A stretch of DNA of 64,000 nucleotides from Arthrobacter terricola (lineage in GTDB: Bacteria > Actinomycetota > Actinomycetes > Actinomycetales > Micrococcaceae). Position 1 is the first letter of the stretch. Each line of letters begins with the position of its first letter. This document shows positions 54,589 to 63,728 of the stretch, piece by piece. The position numbers were made by a program, and so were the translations under genes. The notes under the pieces were generated by a model, which did no database searches, had not been told where the DNA came from, and saw only the letters and a list, made by a program, of their open reading frames with translations. Location: NCBI RefSeq assembly GCF_004354015.1, contig NZ_SMRU01000006.1:124001-188000 (forward strand), given 5' to 3'.

Positions 54589-56694
54589 TTACAGGCCCAG
54601 ATCCTCCGGAAGCGCGACGTCCTGGCCAAGGACCTGCTTGCCGAGGAAGTGCTCCACGACGCCGTACCAGACCTTGGCGTGCTGCGGTTGCAGGATCCAG
54701 TGGTTCTCGTCCGGGAAGTAAAGGAAACGGTGCTGGGTCTGCCCGGAGTCGTCGGCAGGAAGCCCGGAGCTGGACAGGAGCTCATACCAAAGGCGCAATC
54801 CTTCGCCGATCGGCACCCGGTAGTCCTTGTCTCCGTGGATCACGAGCATGGGCGTGTTGATGTTTCCCACGTGGAGATGAGGCGAGTTCTCCATCGCCAT
54901 TTCGACGGTCATTTCCTTGAGCCAGTATTGTGAAACGTCCGTCGTCGGCCCGAACTGGTCCAGGGCCCACAAACTGGCGTGAGTCACGATCGCCTTGAAG
55001 CGATCCGTTTGCCCTGCCACCCAATTCGCCATGTACCCGCCGAACGATCCGCCCATGGCCGCGGTCCGTTCCTCGTCGATATCCGGGCGCGCAACCACTT
55101 CGTCAGTGATGGTCATCAGGTCAGTGAAGGGCGACTTACCCCACTGACCCCACCCGCGCTGGATGTAGTCTTGCCCGTACCCTGTGGACAACGCCGGATC
55201 CGGAAGCAGTACGCCATAACCCTTCGAGACCAGCAGCCAGGGATTCCAGCGCCAAGTCCACGCGTTCCACGAGCCCAACGGCCCGCCATGGATCCACAGG
55301 AGCAATGGAGCGGGTTCCTGCGCTCTCGCGCTGTCAGGGAGCGCCAGGTAGGCGGGAATGCGCGCGCCGTCCGCCGCGACGGTTTCCACACGTTCAAGCT
55401 TTCCCTTGATTTTTGGGCGTTCAGCCGGGGCCGGGAGCCGCTCGACTTCTCCGGTGGTCAGGTCGATCCGTGCAGCTTCCGACGGGAACTCATACGAACT
55501 GCGCAGTGCGAAAGCGTTCAGCCCGTCTGGAGAAGCCACGACGTCGGTATAGGCGGCCGTGTCGAGCGTCACCCGGGTGACCGTACCGTCCGGGACGGTC
55601 ACCCTGAAGACCGGGGTGGCGCCGTCGTCGTCCGCTGTGACCAAAAGCGAGCGTCCGTCCGGAAGCCAGGCCGCCGGCGTTCCCCAGCGGTCCCAATCCG
55701 GCGCCAACGGCACAAGATCCAGCATTTCGGGACCGGCCAGGTTCAAGACGTGAAGCGTAACCCTTGGAGCTTGCTCAGGCGTGCTGTCGCTCTCGCCTAC
55801 AACCGCGATCATGCTGCTGTCAGGGCTGACCGGCCCGGGAAAGTAGCTCATTCCTTCCTGGTCAAGCAGCACCTTGATCGATCCGGAGGCCACGTCCACC
55901 GCGGCGAGCACAAAGCGGGAGTCCGCCTTAGCGAGCGGTTTGGCCATGCTCGTGTAAATCGTCTTGCCGTCCGGACTCACCACGGCTTCCGTGTTGCGGA
56001 GGTTGCCTGCGACGTCGGGTGTCAGGTTGCGCAGTTTGAGCGGCGCGGTGGCATCTACAGTTGCGGGCTTCGTGGACGCCGTAGCGTCATCCGCGGCCTC
56101 GACGGCGAACAAGCGCGGCTGGGCGGGCCCTAGATCGGCGTCCCAATAGCGGACCGGGTATCCGGTATGGAGGATGGCCGATACCTTGTTGTCCTTGCGG
56201 CTCTTACGCCGCTCCTCATCGTTTTCCTCGCTCGTGGAACCGGCCAAAACGGGAGCCGTCACGAATGTCGCGCCGGCCTTCGACGCGGCCATGACACTCG
56301 CGATGCCGCCCGCGCGCGAATACACCACGCGGGCCTCTCCGCCGTCGTCGGGCAGGAGCCACAACGAACTTACCGGCTCCGCTTCGGGGCTTTCGGGGTC
56401 GGGTCGGGCTGAGGTGAAGTAGAGGTCGCCATTTGCAGCGAACGTTGCTCCGGCCTCGCCCTTGGCGCTGCGCGTGATCCGACGCGCATGCTTCTTTCCG
56501 GCAGGATCAAGCTCCCACAGGGCAGTGACGTATTCCGTGCCCTTGGAATTGAGCGTGGAAACCGTGGTGACCAGGCGGGTTCCGTCCGGGCTTAGGGCTA
56601 GTCCACTGACCCGTGGGATGGCCAGGTAGTGGTCCAGATCATGGAAAGGAGTTTCGGGTGGTGTGCTCGGGGTCTCTGAGTCATTCGAATCCAT
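54589..56694 (-). CDS. S9-family prolyl oligopeptidase-like serine peptidase
   Basis: A 701-residue cytoplasmic peptidase. Residues ~20-410 form a beta-propeller lid (LALSPDGTRLVT, VVSPDGKTIYTS repeats); the rest is an alpha/beta-hydrolase domain with nucleophile Ser in GGSFGGYMANW (~550), Asp in HGDKDYRVP and His in DENHWI. Layout is that of acylaminoacyl peptidases/dipeptidyl peptidases. No signal peptide is seen. I use ATG at 56694; a TTG at 56709 adds five residues. Confidence 0.88.
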   Translation of the reverse strand: MDSNDSETPSTPPETPFHDLDHYLAIPRVSGLALSPDGTRLVTTVSTLNSKGTEYVTALWELDPAGKKHARRITRSAKGEAGATFAANGDLYFTSARPDPESPEAEPVSSLWLLPDDGGEARVVYSRAGGIASVMAASKAGATFVTAPVLAGSTSEENDEERRKSRKDNKVSAILHTGYPVRYWDADLGPAQPRLFAVEAADDATASTKPATVDATAPLKLRNLTPDVAGNLRNTEAVVSPDGKTIYTSMAKPLAKADSRFVLAAVDVASGSIKVLLDQEGMSYFPGPVSPDSSMIAVVGESDSTPEQAPRVTLHVLNLAGPEMLDLVPLAPDWDRWGTPAAWLPDGRSLLVTADDDGATPVFRVTVPDGTVTRVTLDTAAYTDVVASPDGLNAFALRSSYEFPSEAARIDLTTGEVERLPAPAERPKIKGKLERVETVAADGARIPAYLALPDSARAQEPAPLLLWIHGGPLGSWNAWTWRWNPWLLVSKGYGVLLPDPALSTGYGQDYIQRGWGQWGKSPFTDLMTITDEVVARPDIDEERTAAMGGSFGGYMANWVAGQTDRFKAIVTHASLWALDQFGPTTDVSQYWLKEMTVEMAMENSPHLHVGNINTPMLVIHGDKDYRVPIGEGLRLWYELLSSSGLPADDSGQTQHRFLYFPDENHWILQPQHAKVWYGVVEHFLGKQVLGQDVALPEDLGL

Positions 56695-56754
56695 GATCTG
56701 ATTCAACACTCAATGTGCCGCACATCACAAAAGAACCCTCCGGCGGACACGCAA

Positions 56755-56791
56755 AAGCCCCGCCCGCTCCTCATGGGAGCGGACGGGGCTT
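56755..56791 (-). terminator. Rho-independent terminator of clpC
   Basis: Arms aagccccgcccgctcc (56755-56770) and ggagcggacggggctt (56776-56791) are inverse with one mismatch around a 5-nt loop. On the minus strand the stem is followed by TTTGCG, and it lies 15 bp after the clpC stop. Confidence 0.82.
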
Positions 56792-56805
56792 CCGTCGGTC
56801 GGATA

Positions 56806-59298
56806 CTAGGCGCTGGGCGCGATCTCCGGGATGCGCGGCTTGGCGTTGCCCGCAAACGTGAACTTCGCTTCGTCGCCTTCGCCGTCCACGTCGACCACCA
56901 CGATATCGCCCTGGTGCAGTTCTCCGAAGAGGATCTTCTCGGACAGCTGGTCCTCGATTTCGCGCTGGATGGTGCGGCGCAACGGCCGGGCACCCATCGC
57001 GGGATCGTAGCCGCGGGTGGCCAAGAGCACCTTGGCGGCCGTGGTGAGTTCGATGCCCATGTCCTTGTCCCGCAGGCGTGCCTCGAGGCGCGTGACGAAC
57101 AGGTCCACGATCTCGATGATCTCGGCCTGGGTCAGCTGCGGGAACACCACGACGTCGTCAACACGGTTCAGGAACTCGGGGCGGAAGTGCTGCTTGAGTT
57201 CTTCCGTGACCCGTGCCCGCATCCGGTTGTAGCCGGTGGTGGTGTCGGTGCCGGACTGGAAGCCCGTTGCCACGCTCTTCGAGATGTCGCGCGTTCCAAG
57301 GTTGGTGGTCATGATGATCACCGTGTTCTTGAAGTCAACGACCCGGCCCTGGGAGTCGGTCAGGCGGCCGTCTTCGAGGATCTGCAAGAGCGAGTTGAAG
57401 AGGTCTGCGTGCGCCTTCTCCACTTCGTCGAAGAGGACCACGGAGAACGGACGACGGCGGACCTTTTCGGTCAGCTGCCCGCCCTCTTCGTACCCGACGT
57501 AGCCCGGAGGGGCACCGAAGAGGCGCGATACCGTGTGCTTCTCGGAGTACTCGGACATGTCCAACGTGATGAGGGCATCCTCTTCACCGAACAGGAACTC
57601 CGCGAGGGCCTTGGCGAGCTCGGTCTTTCCGACGCCGGTGGGGCCGGCGAAGATGAACGAGCCACCGGGACGCTTGGGGTCCTTGAGTCCGGCACGGGTG
57701 CGGCGGATGGCCTGGGACAGTGCGCGGATGGCCTCGTCCTGTCCAACAACGCGCTTGTGAAGTTCCTCTTCCATCTTGAGCAAGCGGGAAGACTCTTCCT
57801 CGGTGAGCTTGAAGACCGGGATGCCGGTGGAGTTCGCAAGAACTTCGGCGATCAGGTCTTCGTCAACCTCGGAGACATCATCCATGCCGCCGGACTTCCA
57901 GTTGCGTTCCTTCTCCGCACGCTCGGCAATGAGCTTCTGCTCCTTGTCGCGAAGGGAAGCGGCACCTTCGAAGTCCTGGGCGTCGATGGCGGATTCCTTC
58001 TCCATCTTGACCTCGGCGATGCGCTCGTCCATGGCCTTGAGCTCCGGCGGAGCCGTCATACGGCGGATGCGGAGCCGGGCACCGGCTTCGTCGATCAGGT
58101 CGATCGCCTTGTCCGGTAGGAAGCGGTCCGAAATGTAGCGTTCGGCCAGCTGCGCGGCGGACGCCAGGGCGCCGTCGGTGATGGTGACCCGGTGGTGGGC
58201 CTCGTAACGGTCGCGCAGCCCCTTGAGGATTTCGATCGCGAGGGCGACCGAGGGTTCCTTGACCTGGATCGGCTGGAAACGGCGTTCGAGCGCGGCATCC
58301 TTTTCAATGTGCTTGCGGTACTCGTCCAGGGTGGTGGCACCGATGGTCTGGAGTTCACCGCGGGCAAGCATCGGCTTCAGGATGGAAGCGGCGTCAATGG
58401 CACCTTCCGCCGCACCGGCGCCCACGAGCGTGTGGATCTCGTCGATGAACAGAATGATGTCGCCACGGGTCCGGATTTCCTTGAGGACCTTCTTCAACCG
58501 CTCTTCGAAGTCACCGCGGTACCGGGAACCCGCAACGAGGGATCCGAGGTCCAGCGTGTAGAGCTGCTTGTCCTTGATGGTCTCCGGGACATCGCCGCGG
58601 ACGATCGCCTGGGCAAGGCCCTCGACGACGGCGGTCTTGCCGACGCCGGGCTCACCGATCAGGACGGGGTTGTTCTTGGTGCGGCGGGAGAGGACCTGCA
58701 TGACGCGTTCCATCTCCTGCTCGCGGCCGATCACGGGATCGAGCTTGTTTTCGCGGGCAGCCTGGGTGAGGTTGCGGCCGAACTGGTCCAGCACCACCGA
58801 ACCGGCCGGGGTGCCCTCCTGCTGGCCAGGGCCGGCGCCGGTGCCTGCGGTTTCCTTGCCCTGGTAGCCGGACAGCAGCTGGATGACCTGCTGGCGTACC
58901 CGGTTGAGGTCTGCGCCAAGCTTGACGAGCACCTGGGCGGCCACCCCTTCACCCTCGCGGATGAGGCCAAGCAGGATGTGCTCGGTACCGATGTAGTTGT
59001 GGCCGAGCTGAAGGGCTTCGCGGAGGGAAAGCTCAAGTACTTTCTTGGCACGCGGGGTGAACGGGATGTGACCGGACGGGGCTTGCTGGCCCTGGCCGAT
59101 GATCTCCTGTACCTGTTCGCGGACGCCATCGAGCGAAATGCTCAGGGACTCAAGCGCCTTGGCTGCAACGCCTTCACCCTCGTGGATCAGACCCAAGAGG
59201 ATGTGCTCGGTACCGATGTAGTTGTGGTTGAGCATGCGTGCCTCTTCCTGGGCAAGCACAACAACGCGACGGGCACGGTCCGTAAATCTCTCAAACAT
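56806..59298 (-). CDS. clpC: ATP-dependent Clp protease ATP-binding subunit ClpC
   Basis: An 830-residue AAA+ unfoldase that feeds ClpP. Two Clp_N repeats fill ~1-145 ([17 protein letters not shown] and [13 protein letters not shown] twice). AAA-1 has GEPGVGKTA and [13 protein letters not shown]; a short M/UVR-type coiled-coil is at ~420-460 ([15 protein letters not shown]), which separates ClpC from ClpB; AAA-2 has [16 protein letters not shown] and the [11 protein letters not shown] Walker B. The Clp_D2-small domain closes the protein. It is monocistronic, with its own terminator. Confidence 0.97.
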   Translation of the reverse strand: MFERFTDRARRVVVLAQEEARMLNHNYIGTEHILLGLIHEGEGVAAKALESLSISLDGVREQVQEIIGQGQQAPSGHIPFTPRAKKVLELSLREALQLGHNYIGTEHILLGLIREGEGVAAQVLVKLGADLNRVRQQVIQLLSGYQGKETAGTGAGPGQQEGTPAGSVVLDQFGRNLTQAARENKLDPVIGREQEMERVMQVLSRRTKNNPVLIGEPGVGKTAVVEGLAQAIVRGDVPETIKDKQLYTLDLGSLVAGSRYRGDFEERLKKVLKEIRTRGDIILFIDEIHTLVGAGAAEGAIDAASILKPMLARGELQTIGATTLDEYRKHIEKDAALERRFQPIQVKEPSVALAIEILKGLRDRYEAHHRVTITDGALASAAQLAERYISDRFLPDKAIDLIDEAGARLRIRRMTAPPELKAMDERIAEVKMEKESAIDAQDFEGAASLRDKEQKLIAERAEKERNWKSGGMDDVSEVDEDLIAEVLANSTGIPVFKLTEEESSRLLKMEEELHKRVVGQDEAIRALSQAIRRTRAGLKDPKRPGGSFIFAGPTGVGKTELAKALAEFLFGEEDALITLDMSEYSEKHTVSRLFGAPPGYVGYEEGGQLTEKVRRRPFSVVLFDEVEKAHADLFNSLLQILEDGRLTDSQGRVVDFKNTVIIMTTNLGTRDISKSVATGFQSGTDTTTGYNRMRARVTEELKQHFRPEFLNRVDDVVVFPQLTQAEIIEIVDLFVTRLEARLRDKDMGIELTTAAKVLLATRGYDPAMGARPLRRTIQREIEDQLSEKILFGELHQGDIVVVDVDGEGDEAKFTFAGNAKPRIPEIAPSA

Positions 59299-59354
59299 TT
59301 CGCCACACTCCTAGCTACGACGTACTTTGATGCTACGTGGCAACGCAAGAATTT

Positions 59355-59372
59355 TGTGGCGTGTTCGCCACA
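59355..59372. promoter_or_regulatory. Palindrome tgtggcg-N4-cgccaca upstream of clpC
   Basis: tgtggcgtgttcgccaca is a perfect 7-bp inverted repeat with 4-bp spacer, 57 bp upstream of the clpC ATG. Position suits a repressor or activator site. The half-site contains gttcgcc, partly like ClgR sites, but the full spacing known for ClgR is not matched. Confidence 0.4.
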
Positions 59373-59664
59373 GGGGAAACATGACGGCAACCGGGAATAA
59401 AGACAACCGAGATGCCGAAAGCCCTGCAAGCCTGGCGGCAGCAACCCGAGCCACCACGCCCGGCCACTCCGCCGGGCGATCGATCACAAGCGCCCGGGCC
59501 GCCCCGTTCGCTCTCTTGAGGCCGAACGTCCGGTTCTCCGATCACAGCAATCTTGCCGATTGCATACCGGATATTTACAGCGGGATCTGCATAGATTCCA
59601 AAAGGCTAAGTCTTCGAGCAATGGAGTCTTCTCGAGCAAGCCCACAAGAACGGGCCGGAAATGA

Positions 59665-59694
59665 CAATACCCCGGCCCATGGGCCGGGGTATTG
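59665..59694 (-). terminator. Perfect 30-bp palindrome after lsr2
   Basis: caataccccggcccat and its inverse atgggccggggtattg meet with no loop bases beyond the centre ccatgg, 10 bp after the lsr2 stop. It would form a strong stem on either strand and probably terminates lsr2. Confidence 0.75.
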
Positions 59695-59704
59695 ATACGA
59701 GAAG

Positions 59705-60031
59705 TCAGGAATTGGCCTTCTGGTAGGCTTCCTGAATTTCGGCCTGAATACGGCCTCGGCTGTTTACGGTATAGCCGTTCTCGCGTGCCCATTGGCGGAT
59801 CTGCGCTGAGTCCTGGCTTCTCCCCGCGGAAACCCGGCCTCGCGTGACACGACCTGTAGAAGTCTTGCGTGCCTTAGCCACAAACGGCTCGAGAGCGCCA
59901 CGCAGCTTGGCCGCGTTGGCACTGGACAGATCCATTTCGTAACTGACGCCATCAAGGCCGAAGCGGACCGTTTCGTCCGCGGAGCCTTCATCCAGGTCGT
60001 CAACGAGGATAATTTTGACTTTCTGTGCCAT
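59705..60031 (-). CDS. lsr2: Lsr2-family nucleoid-associated protein
   Basis: A 108-residue xenogeneic silencer of actinobacteria. The N-terminal dimerisation domain (~1-55) begins MAQKVKIILVDDLD and contains VRFGLDGVSYEMDLS; the C-terminal DNA-binding domain has IRQWARENGYTVNSRGRI with the AT-hook-like RGR that inserts into the AT-rich minor groove. It binds AT-rich, often foreign, DNA. The upstream 60032-60173 region is notably A/T-rich for this genome, compatible with autoregulation. Confidence 0.94.
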   Translation of the reverse strand: MAQKVKIILVDDLDEGSADETVRFGLDGVSYEMDLSSANAAKLRGALEPFVAKARKTSTGRVTRGRVSAGRSQDSAQIRQWARENGYTVNSRGRIQAEIQEAYQKANS

Positions 60032-60173
60032 GAAAAGACTCTCTTTTGGAGGGGCTGGATATGCGGAATAGCTAGACTACTTATAAATGATTATCGTCCA
60101 GCACAAGGCGCACGTCAAAGGCACACGCAGGGAAAGGCACTATTAAAATTTTGCCGAAGCTCCGCGAAAGAGG

Positions 60174-60347
60174 CTATTTGGACGGCGTTGAACCATCGGC
60201 CGGCTTCGCAATTCCGAAGCCGGCTTCTTCCTGGGCGCGGGCCTCTGCCTGGCGCTCCGATTTATCCGCGTTGAAGATAGCCTTCATCGCAAACCAAAAG
60301 AGAAGTCCGACAACTACGGACGGCGCAAGTACTGCAATGTATTCCAT
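60174..60347 (-). CDS. Small single-pass membrane protein downstream of lysS
   Basis: A 57-codon gene, too short for many ORF cut-offs. It begins ATG two bases after the lysS TGA and encodes MEYIAVLAPSVVVGLLFWF, a 19-residue hydrophobic start, then AMKAIFNADKSERQAEARAQEE (charged amphipathic helix) and a Pro/Ser tail. Placement and composition suggest a translationally coupled membrane protein. Near its 3' end (60199-60224) a 10-bp inverted repeat gccggcttcg/cgaagccggc lies within the coding sequence. No function is known to me. Confidence 0.75.
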   Translation of the reverse strand: MEYIAVLAPSVVVGLLFWFAMKAIFNADKSERQAEARAQEEAGFGIAKPADGSTPSK

Positions 60348-60349
60348 GG

Positions 60350-61879
60350 TCAGTGCCCTTCGGGCTTGAGGAGCGGGAACAGGATGGTCTCCCGGATACC
60401 CGCTCCGGTGAAAAGCATGACCAAGCGGTCGATGCCAAGGCCGATGCCACCCATCGGCGGGGCGCCATATTCAAGGGCGCGGAGAAAGTCCTCATCCAAT
60501 TGCATGGCTTCGACATCGCCCGCCGCCGAACGACGGGACTGTTCCGTGAGGCGTTCGCGCTGAATGACGGGGTCGATCAATTCCGAGAAAGCCGTGCCGC
60601 GTTCCATGCCGCCGATAATGAGGTCCCATGCCTCAATCAGGCGGTCGTCTTCACGGTGCGGACGGGCAAGGGGCTGCGCGGAAGGCGGGTAATCGTAGAC
60701 AAACGTGGGATTGAGGAGGGTCGGTTCCACAATCTCCCCGAAGAGTTCCACCACGAGCTTTTCTGCATCCCATTTGGGATCCACTTTGACTTCGTGCTTG
60801 GCGGCAATTGCCTGGAGCTCAGGCACAGTAGTGTCGGGCGTGATCTCTTCCCCGATGGCTTCGGAAAGCCCGGGGTAAACCGCGACCCAAGCCCATTCGC
60901 CGTCGAGATCAATTTCCCCGGCCTCGGTCTGGATAGTCCGCGTGCCGACGACGTCGGCGACGTTGAGGATGATTTCCTTCATGCGTTCTGCCATGACGAA
61001 CTGGTCCGCCCACGCCTCATAGCATTCCAGGGTGGTGAATTCGGGACTGTGCGTGGAGTCGACGCCCTCGTTGCGGAAGACCCTGCCCATGTCATAGACA
61101 CGGTCAATTCCGCCTACTACTGCGCGCTTTAGGAAAAGCTCGGTGGCGATGCGCAATGTCATCTTCTGGTCGAAAGCGTTCATGTGCGTTTCGAAGGGGC
61201 GCGCGGTTGCCCCGCCATGGACGAGTTGCAGAATAGGCGTTTCCACCTCGACATAACCGCGGCGGTCCAGGGTGTCGCGGACGGAACGGGTAATCGCAGC
61301 GCGCGTGTAAACCATCTCGCGGGCTTCATCGCGAACCATGAGGTCCACGTAACGCTGCCTCACGCGGGTTTCCTCGTTCAGTTCAGCGTGCAGCACAGGC
61401 AGGGGGCGCAGGGCCTTCGACGCCATCGACCACGAATCGGCCATGACCGAAAGCTCACCGCGGCGGGACGAAATGACCTCGCCCTTAATAAATACGTGGT
61501 CCCCGAGGTCGACCAGCGCCTTCCAGTCCGCAAGGGCTTCCTCTCCGACGCTCGCGAGGCTGAGCATCGCCTGCAGGCGAACAGCCTTCCCGTCCACTCC
61601 ACCTTCCTGGAGGGTGGCGAAGCAGAGCTTGCCGGTGTTGCGCACAAAGACGACGCGGCCCGTGATACCCACCGTGTCCCCGGTGGTTTCGTCCGCTTCA
61701 AGGTGGGCGTACTTCTCGCGGATTTCCGCGAGGGAATGCGTCCGCTCGACACCCACTGGGTAGGCCTCGGTGCCGCGCTCGATCAGCTTGCTGCGCTTTT
61801 CCATGCGGATGCGCATCTGTTCGCTGGCGTCGGCGGGCTCTGGGGCTGAGTGCGGGGAAGGGGTGTTCGCGGAAGTCAC
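60350..61879 (-). CDS. lysS: Lysyl-tRNA synthetase (class II)
   Basis: A 509-residue class II aminoacyl-tRNA synthetase. The OB-fold anticodon-binding domain occupies ~55-160 (GRVVFVRNTGKLCFATLQE). Class II motifs follow: motif 1 in RGYVEVETPIL, motif 2 in VFRNEGVDSTHSPEFT, motif 3 in GIGLGIDRLVMLFT. HGGATARPFETH matches bacterial LysS. I prefer GTG at 61879 (VTSANTP); a TTG at 61888 is also open. The gene is followed directly by the 57-residue membrane protein. Confidence 0.96.
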   Translation of the reverse strand: MTSANTPSPHSAPEPADASEQMRIRMEKRSKLIERGTEAYPVGVERTHSLAEIREKYAHLEADETTGDTVGITGRVVFVRNTGKLCFATLQEGGVDGKAVRLQAMLSLASVGEEALADWKALVDLGDHVFIKGEVISSRRGELSVMADSWSMASKALRPLPVLHAELNEETRVRQRYVDLMVRDEAREMVYTRAAITRSVRDTLDRRGYVEVETPILQLVHGGATARPFETHMNAFDQKMTLRIATELFLKRAVVGGIDRVYDMGRVFRNEGVDSTHSPEFTTLECYEAWADQFVMAERMKEIILNVADVVGTRTIQTEAGEIDLDGEWAWVAVYPGLSEAIGEEITPDTTVPELQAIAAKHEVKVDPKWDAEKLVVELFGEIVEPTLLNPTFVYDYPPSAQPLARPHREDDRLIEAWDLIIGGMERGTAFSELIDPVIQRERLTEQSRRSAAGDVEAMQLDEDFLRALEYGAPPMGGIGLGIDRLVMLFTGAGIRETILFPLLKPEGH

Positions 61880-61956
61880 AATCCCCAAGTTTACCGGGGA
61901 TTCCTAGGAGTTCCCTAGCCGCCCCCTGTGGGGCCGTCCCGACGTAGACTCGGGCT

Positions 61957-62820
61957 GTGGAGACGTGGACAGTTGAAACGGACGACGACGGCGGCCTGCT
62001 TGAGGTGCACTCCTTCGGCAACGCGGGCGGTGCCGCCTTTCCGGGCGCCCCGCGCGCGACGTCGGGACCCGGCGTCGTACTTGTTCATGGCACCTTGGTG
62101 ACGGACTCGCTGTACTGGCAATTCGCGCGGCACCTCAGCGCTTTGCTCGGCAGGCCGGTGCACACGTACAACCGTCGCGGACGCGGCGGATCGGCGCCGC
62201 AGCCGAGCGACTACTCCGCTGAGACCGAAATCAACGACCTGACTGCCGTGATGAAAGCGAGCGAATCCACTGAAGTCGTCGGGCACAGTTTCGGCGGTTT
62301 CGTAGCCCTCCAAACTGCTCGTCTGGGAGCGATATCCCGCTTGGTCACCTATGACGCGGCCGTGTCTTTTTCCGGCAGCCTCAATGGCCGGTGGCGCCCG
62401 GAGCTGGAGGAATCACTGACGGCCGGGCAACTAGACCAGGCATGGGCCCACCTGGTGCAGGGGCTCGGTACCGCCGGTCCTATTTCCTACCTGCCGCTCG
62501 GGGCGCTTCGCTTGTTGAGCATCCTCTCGGCCAAGACCCGCTTGGGATACGAAATGCGGGGGCTCCTGCCCGCCGCGGTCCTCGAGATGCATGCAGTGCT
62601 CGACGCCGAGAGCAGCGTTGAAGACTTCGCTGACTTGGATACGCCCACACTCATGCTGAGCGGCGGATGGAGCCCGGCCTATTTCGCCGCTATTGCGCGG
62701 CAAGTGGCCGCCGTCGCCCCGGCGGTGGAGTCCGGCGTCGTGCCTTTCCATTTCCACGACGGCCCGATCCGCCCAGGCAAGCTGCTCGCTGAAAGAACTG
62801 CGAAGTACCTAGCGGCCTGA
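61957..62820 (+). CDS. Alpha/beta hydrolase, paralog 1 of 3
   Basis: A 287-residue alpha/beta hydrolase. Features are VVLVHGTLVTD (oxyanion region, ~40), TYNRRGRGGSAPQP with the conserved Arg-rich loop, nucleophile Ser in VVGHSFGGFVAL (~110), an acidic residue in LDTPTLML, and a late His in FHFHDGPI. Starts at GTG. It is divergent from lysS and followed by two paralogs with the same NRRGRG loop. Substrate unknown. Confidence 0.82.
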   Translation: METWTVETDDDGGLLEVHSFGNAGGAAFPGAPRATSGPGVVLVHGTLVTDSLYWQFARHLSALLGRPVHTYNRRGRGGSAPQPSDYSAETEINDLTAVMKASESTEVVGHSFGGFVALQTARLGAISRLVTYDAAVSFSGSLNGRWRPELEESLTAGQLDQAWAHLVQGLGTAGPISYLPLGALRLLSILSAKTRLGYEMRGLLPAAVLEMHAVLDAESSVEDFADLDTPTLMLSGGWSPAYFAAIARQVAAVAPAVESGVVPFHFHDGPIRPGKLLAERTAKYLAA

Positions 62821-62842
62821 TAGGCCGCCCTAGGATAAACAG

Positions 62843-63697
62843 GTGAGAGAACGCGACGTCCCGACTCCCGACGGCGGCAAGCTTGCCTTGTACAGCTACG
62901 GCGCCGACGACGCTCCCGGAGAACGGCGCGTGGTTCTGGTTGGCGGGGCGTTCCTGACCGCGCTTATTTATCGGCCTTTTTCCATGGAACTTTCCAAAAA
63001 CCTCGGCGAAGATTGGGCGGTTGATATCTATGACCGCCGCGGACGCGGCAATTCTTCGCCGCTGCCGGCCGACTATTCCATGACAACGGAAATCGACGAT
63101 GTCCGGACAATCATGGAGGCCTCCGGCGCGAGGAACATCCTGGGCCACAGCCTCGGTGGATCCGTGGCGCTCAACGCTGTCCAGGAATTCGTGGGAACAG
63201 GCTTCGAGCCAGACAAGCTGGCAGTGTACGATGCCGCCGTCAATATCGATGGCAGCATGGATACCCGCTGGGTGAAAGGCTTCGCGGAGTCGGTGGACAG
63301 CGGCCGCATGGGACTCGCAATGGCACGCTTGAAGAAGGGCATGGAGGCCGGAACCGCCCTCTCCAGGGTTCCGGAGCCCATCCTCGCGGGCCTCATGGCG
63401 GCCGTCTCGCGGACGAAGGTCAACAAGCTCATGCGGGAGCTCATGCCGACGGCGGTCGGCGAACTCAAGGCTGCCTTCGACGAAGGGAAACAGCCCCGGG
63501 ACTTTTCCGTGCTGCCGGGCAATACGTGTTTCATGGTGGGCTGCAAAAGTCCCGCCTATTACAGGGTCACGGCCAAGCGGCTGCACGATGCCGTTCCCGG
63601 AAGCAGTTTGGTGGTCTCGCCCAAGGGCTTCCACGGATCCGTTCCCGCCGCTGTGAAGGAACTTGTGACCGACATCTCAAGCTATTTCAAGGACTGA
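62843..63697 (+). CDS. Alpha/beta hydrolase, paralog 2 of 3
   Basis: A 284-residue relative of the previous gene: VVLVGGAFLTA in place of the HG motif (the oxyanion His is replaced), IYDRRGRGNSSPLP loop, nucleophile in ILGHSLGGSVAL, and a candidate His in SPKGFHGSVP. GTG start, 22 bp after the first paralog, so co-transcribed. The changed oxyanion motif suggests a different activity or lower hydrolase activity. Confidence 0.8.
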   Translation: MRERDVPTPDGGKLALYSYGADDAPGERRVVLVGGAFLTALIYRPFSMELSKNLGEDWAVDIYDRRGRGNSSPLPADYSMTTEIDDVRTIMEASGARNILGHSLGGSVALNAVQEFVGTGFEPDKLAVYDAAVNIDGSMDTRWVKGFAESVDSGRMGLAMARLKKGMEAGTALSRVPEPILAGLMAAVSRTKVNKLMRELMPTAVGELKAAFDEGKQPRDFSVLPGNTCFMVGCKSPAYYRVTAKRLHDAVPGSSLVVSPKGFHGSVPAAVKELVTDISSYFKD

Positions 63698-63728
63698 CGG
63701 AACCCCGCCGCTCGGTTAGGCTCGGAGC

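Larger units (their letters stand above)
59299..59704. other. Intergenic region upstream of clpC
   Basis: The 406-bp gap between clpC and lsr2 holds the clpC promoter region (with a palindrome at 59355-59372), the lsr2 terminator (59665-59694), and no convincing gene. The plus-strand ORF across 59327-59695 has no homologous look and no ribosome site. Confidence 0.6.

Noticed and set aside
58192-59400. 402-codon plus-strand frame opposite clpC
   Set aside because: It is the mirror of clpC third positions in high-GC DNA; clpC has complete AAA+ motifs on the minus strand.
60199-60224. Inverted repeat gccggcttcg/cgaagccggc as a lysS terminator
   Set aside because: It lies inside the coding sequence of the coupled 57-residue protein and has no T-run after the stem on the minus strand.
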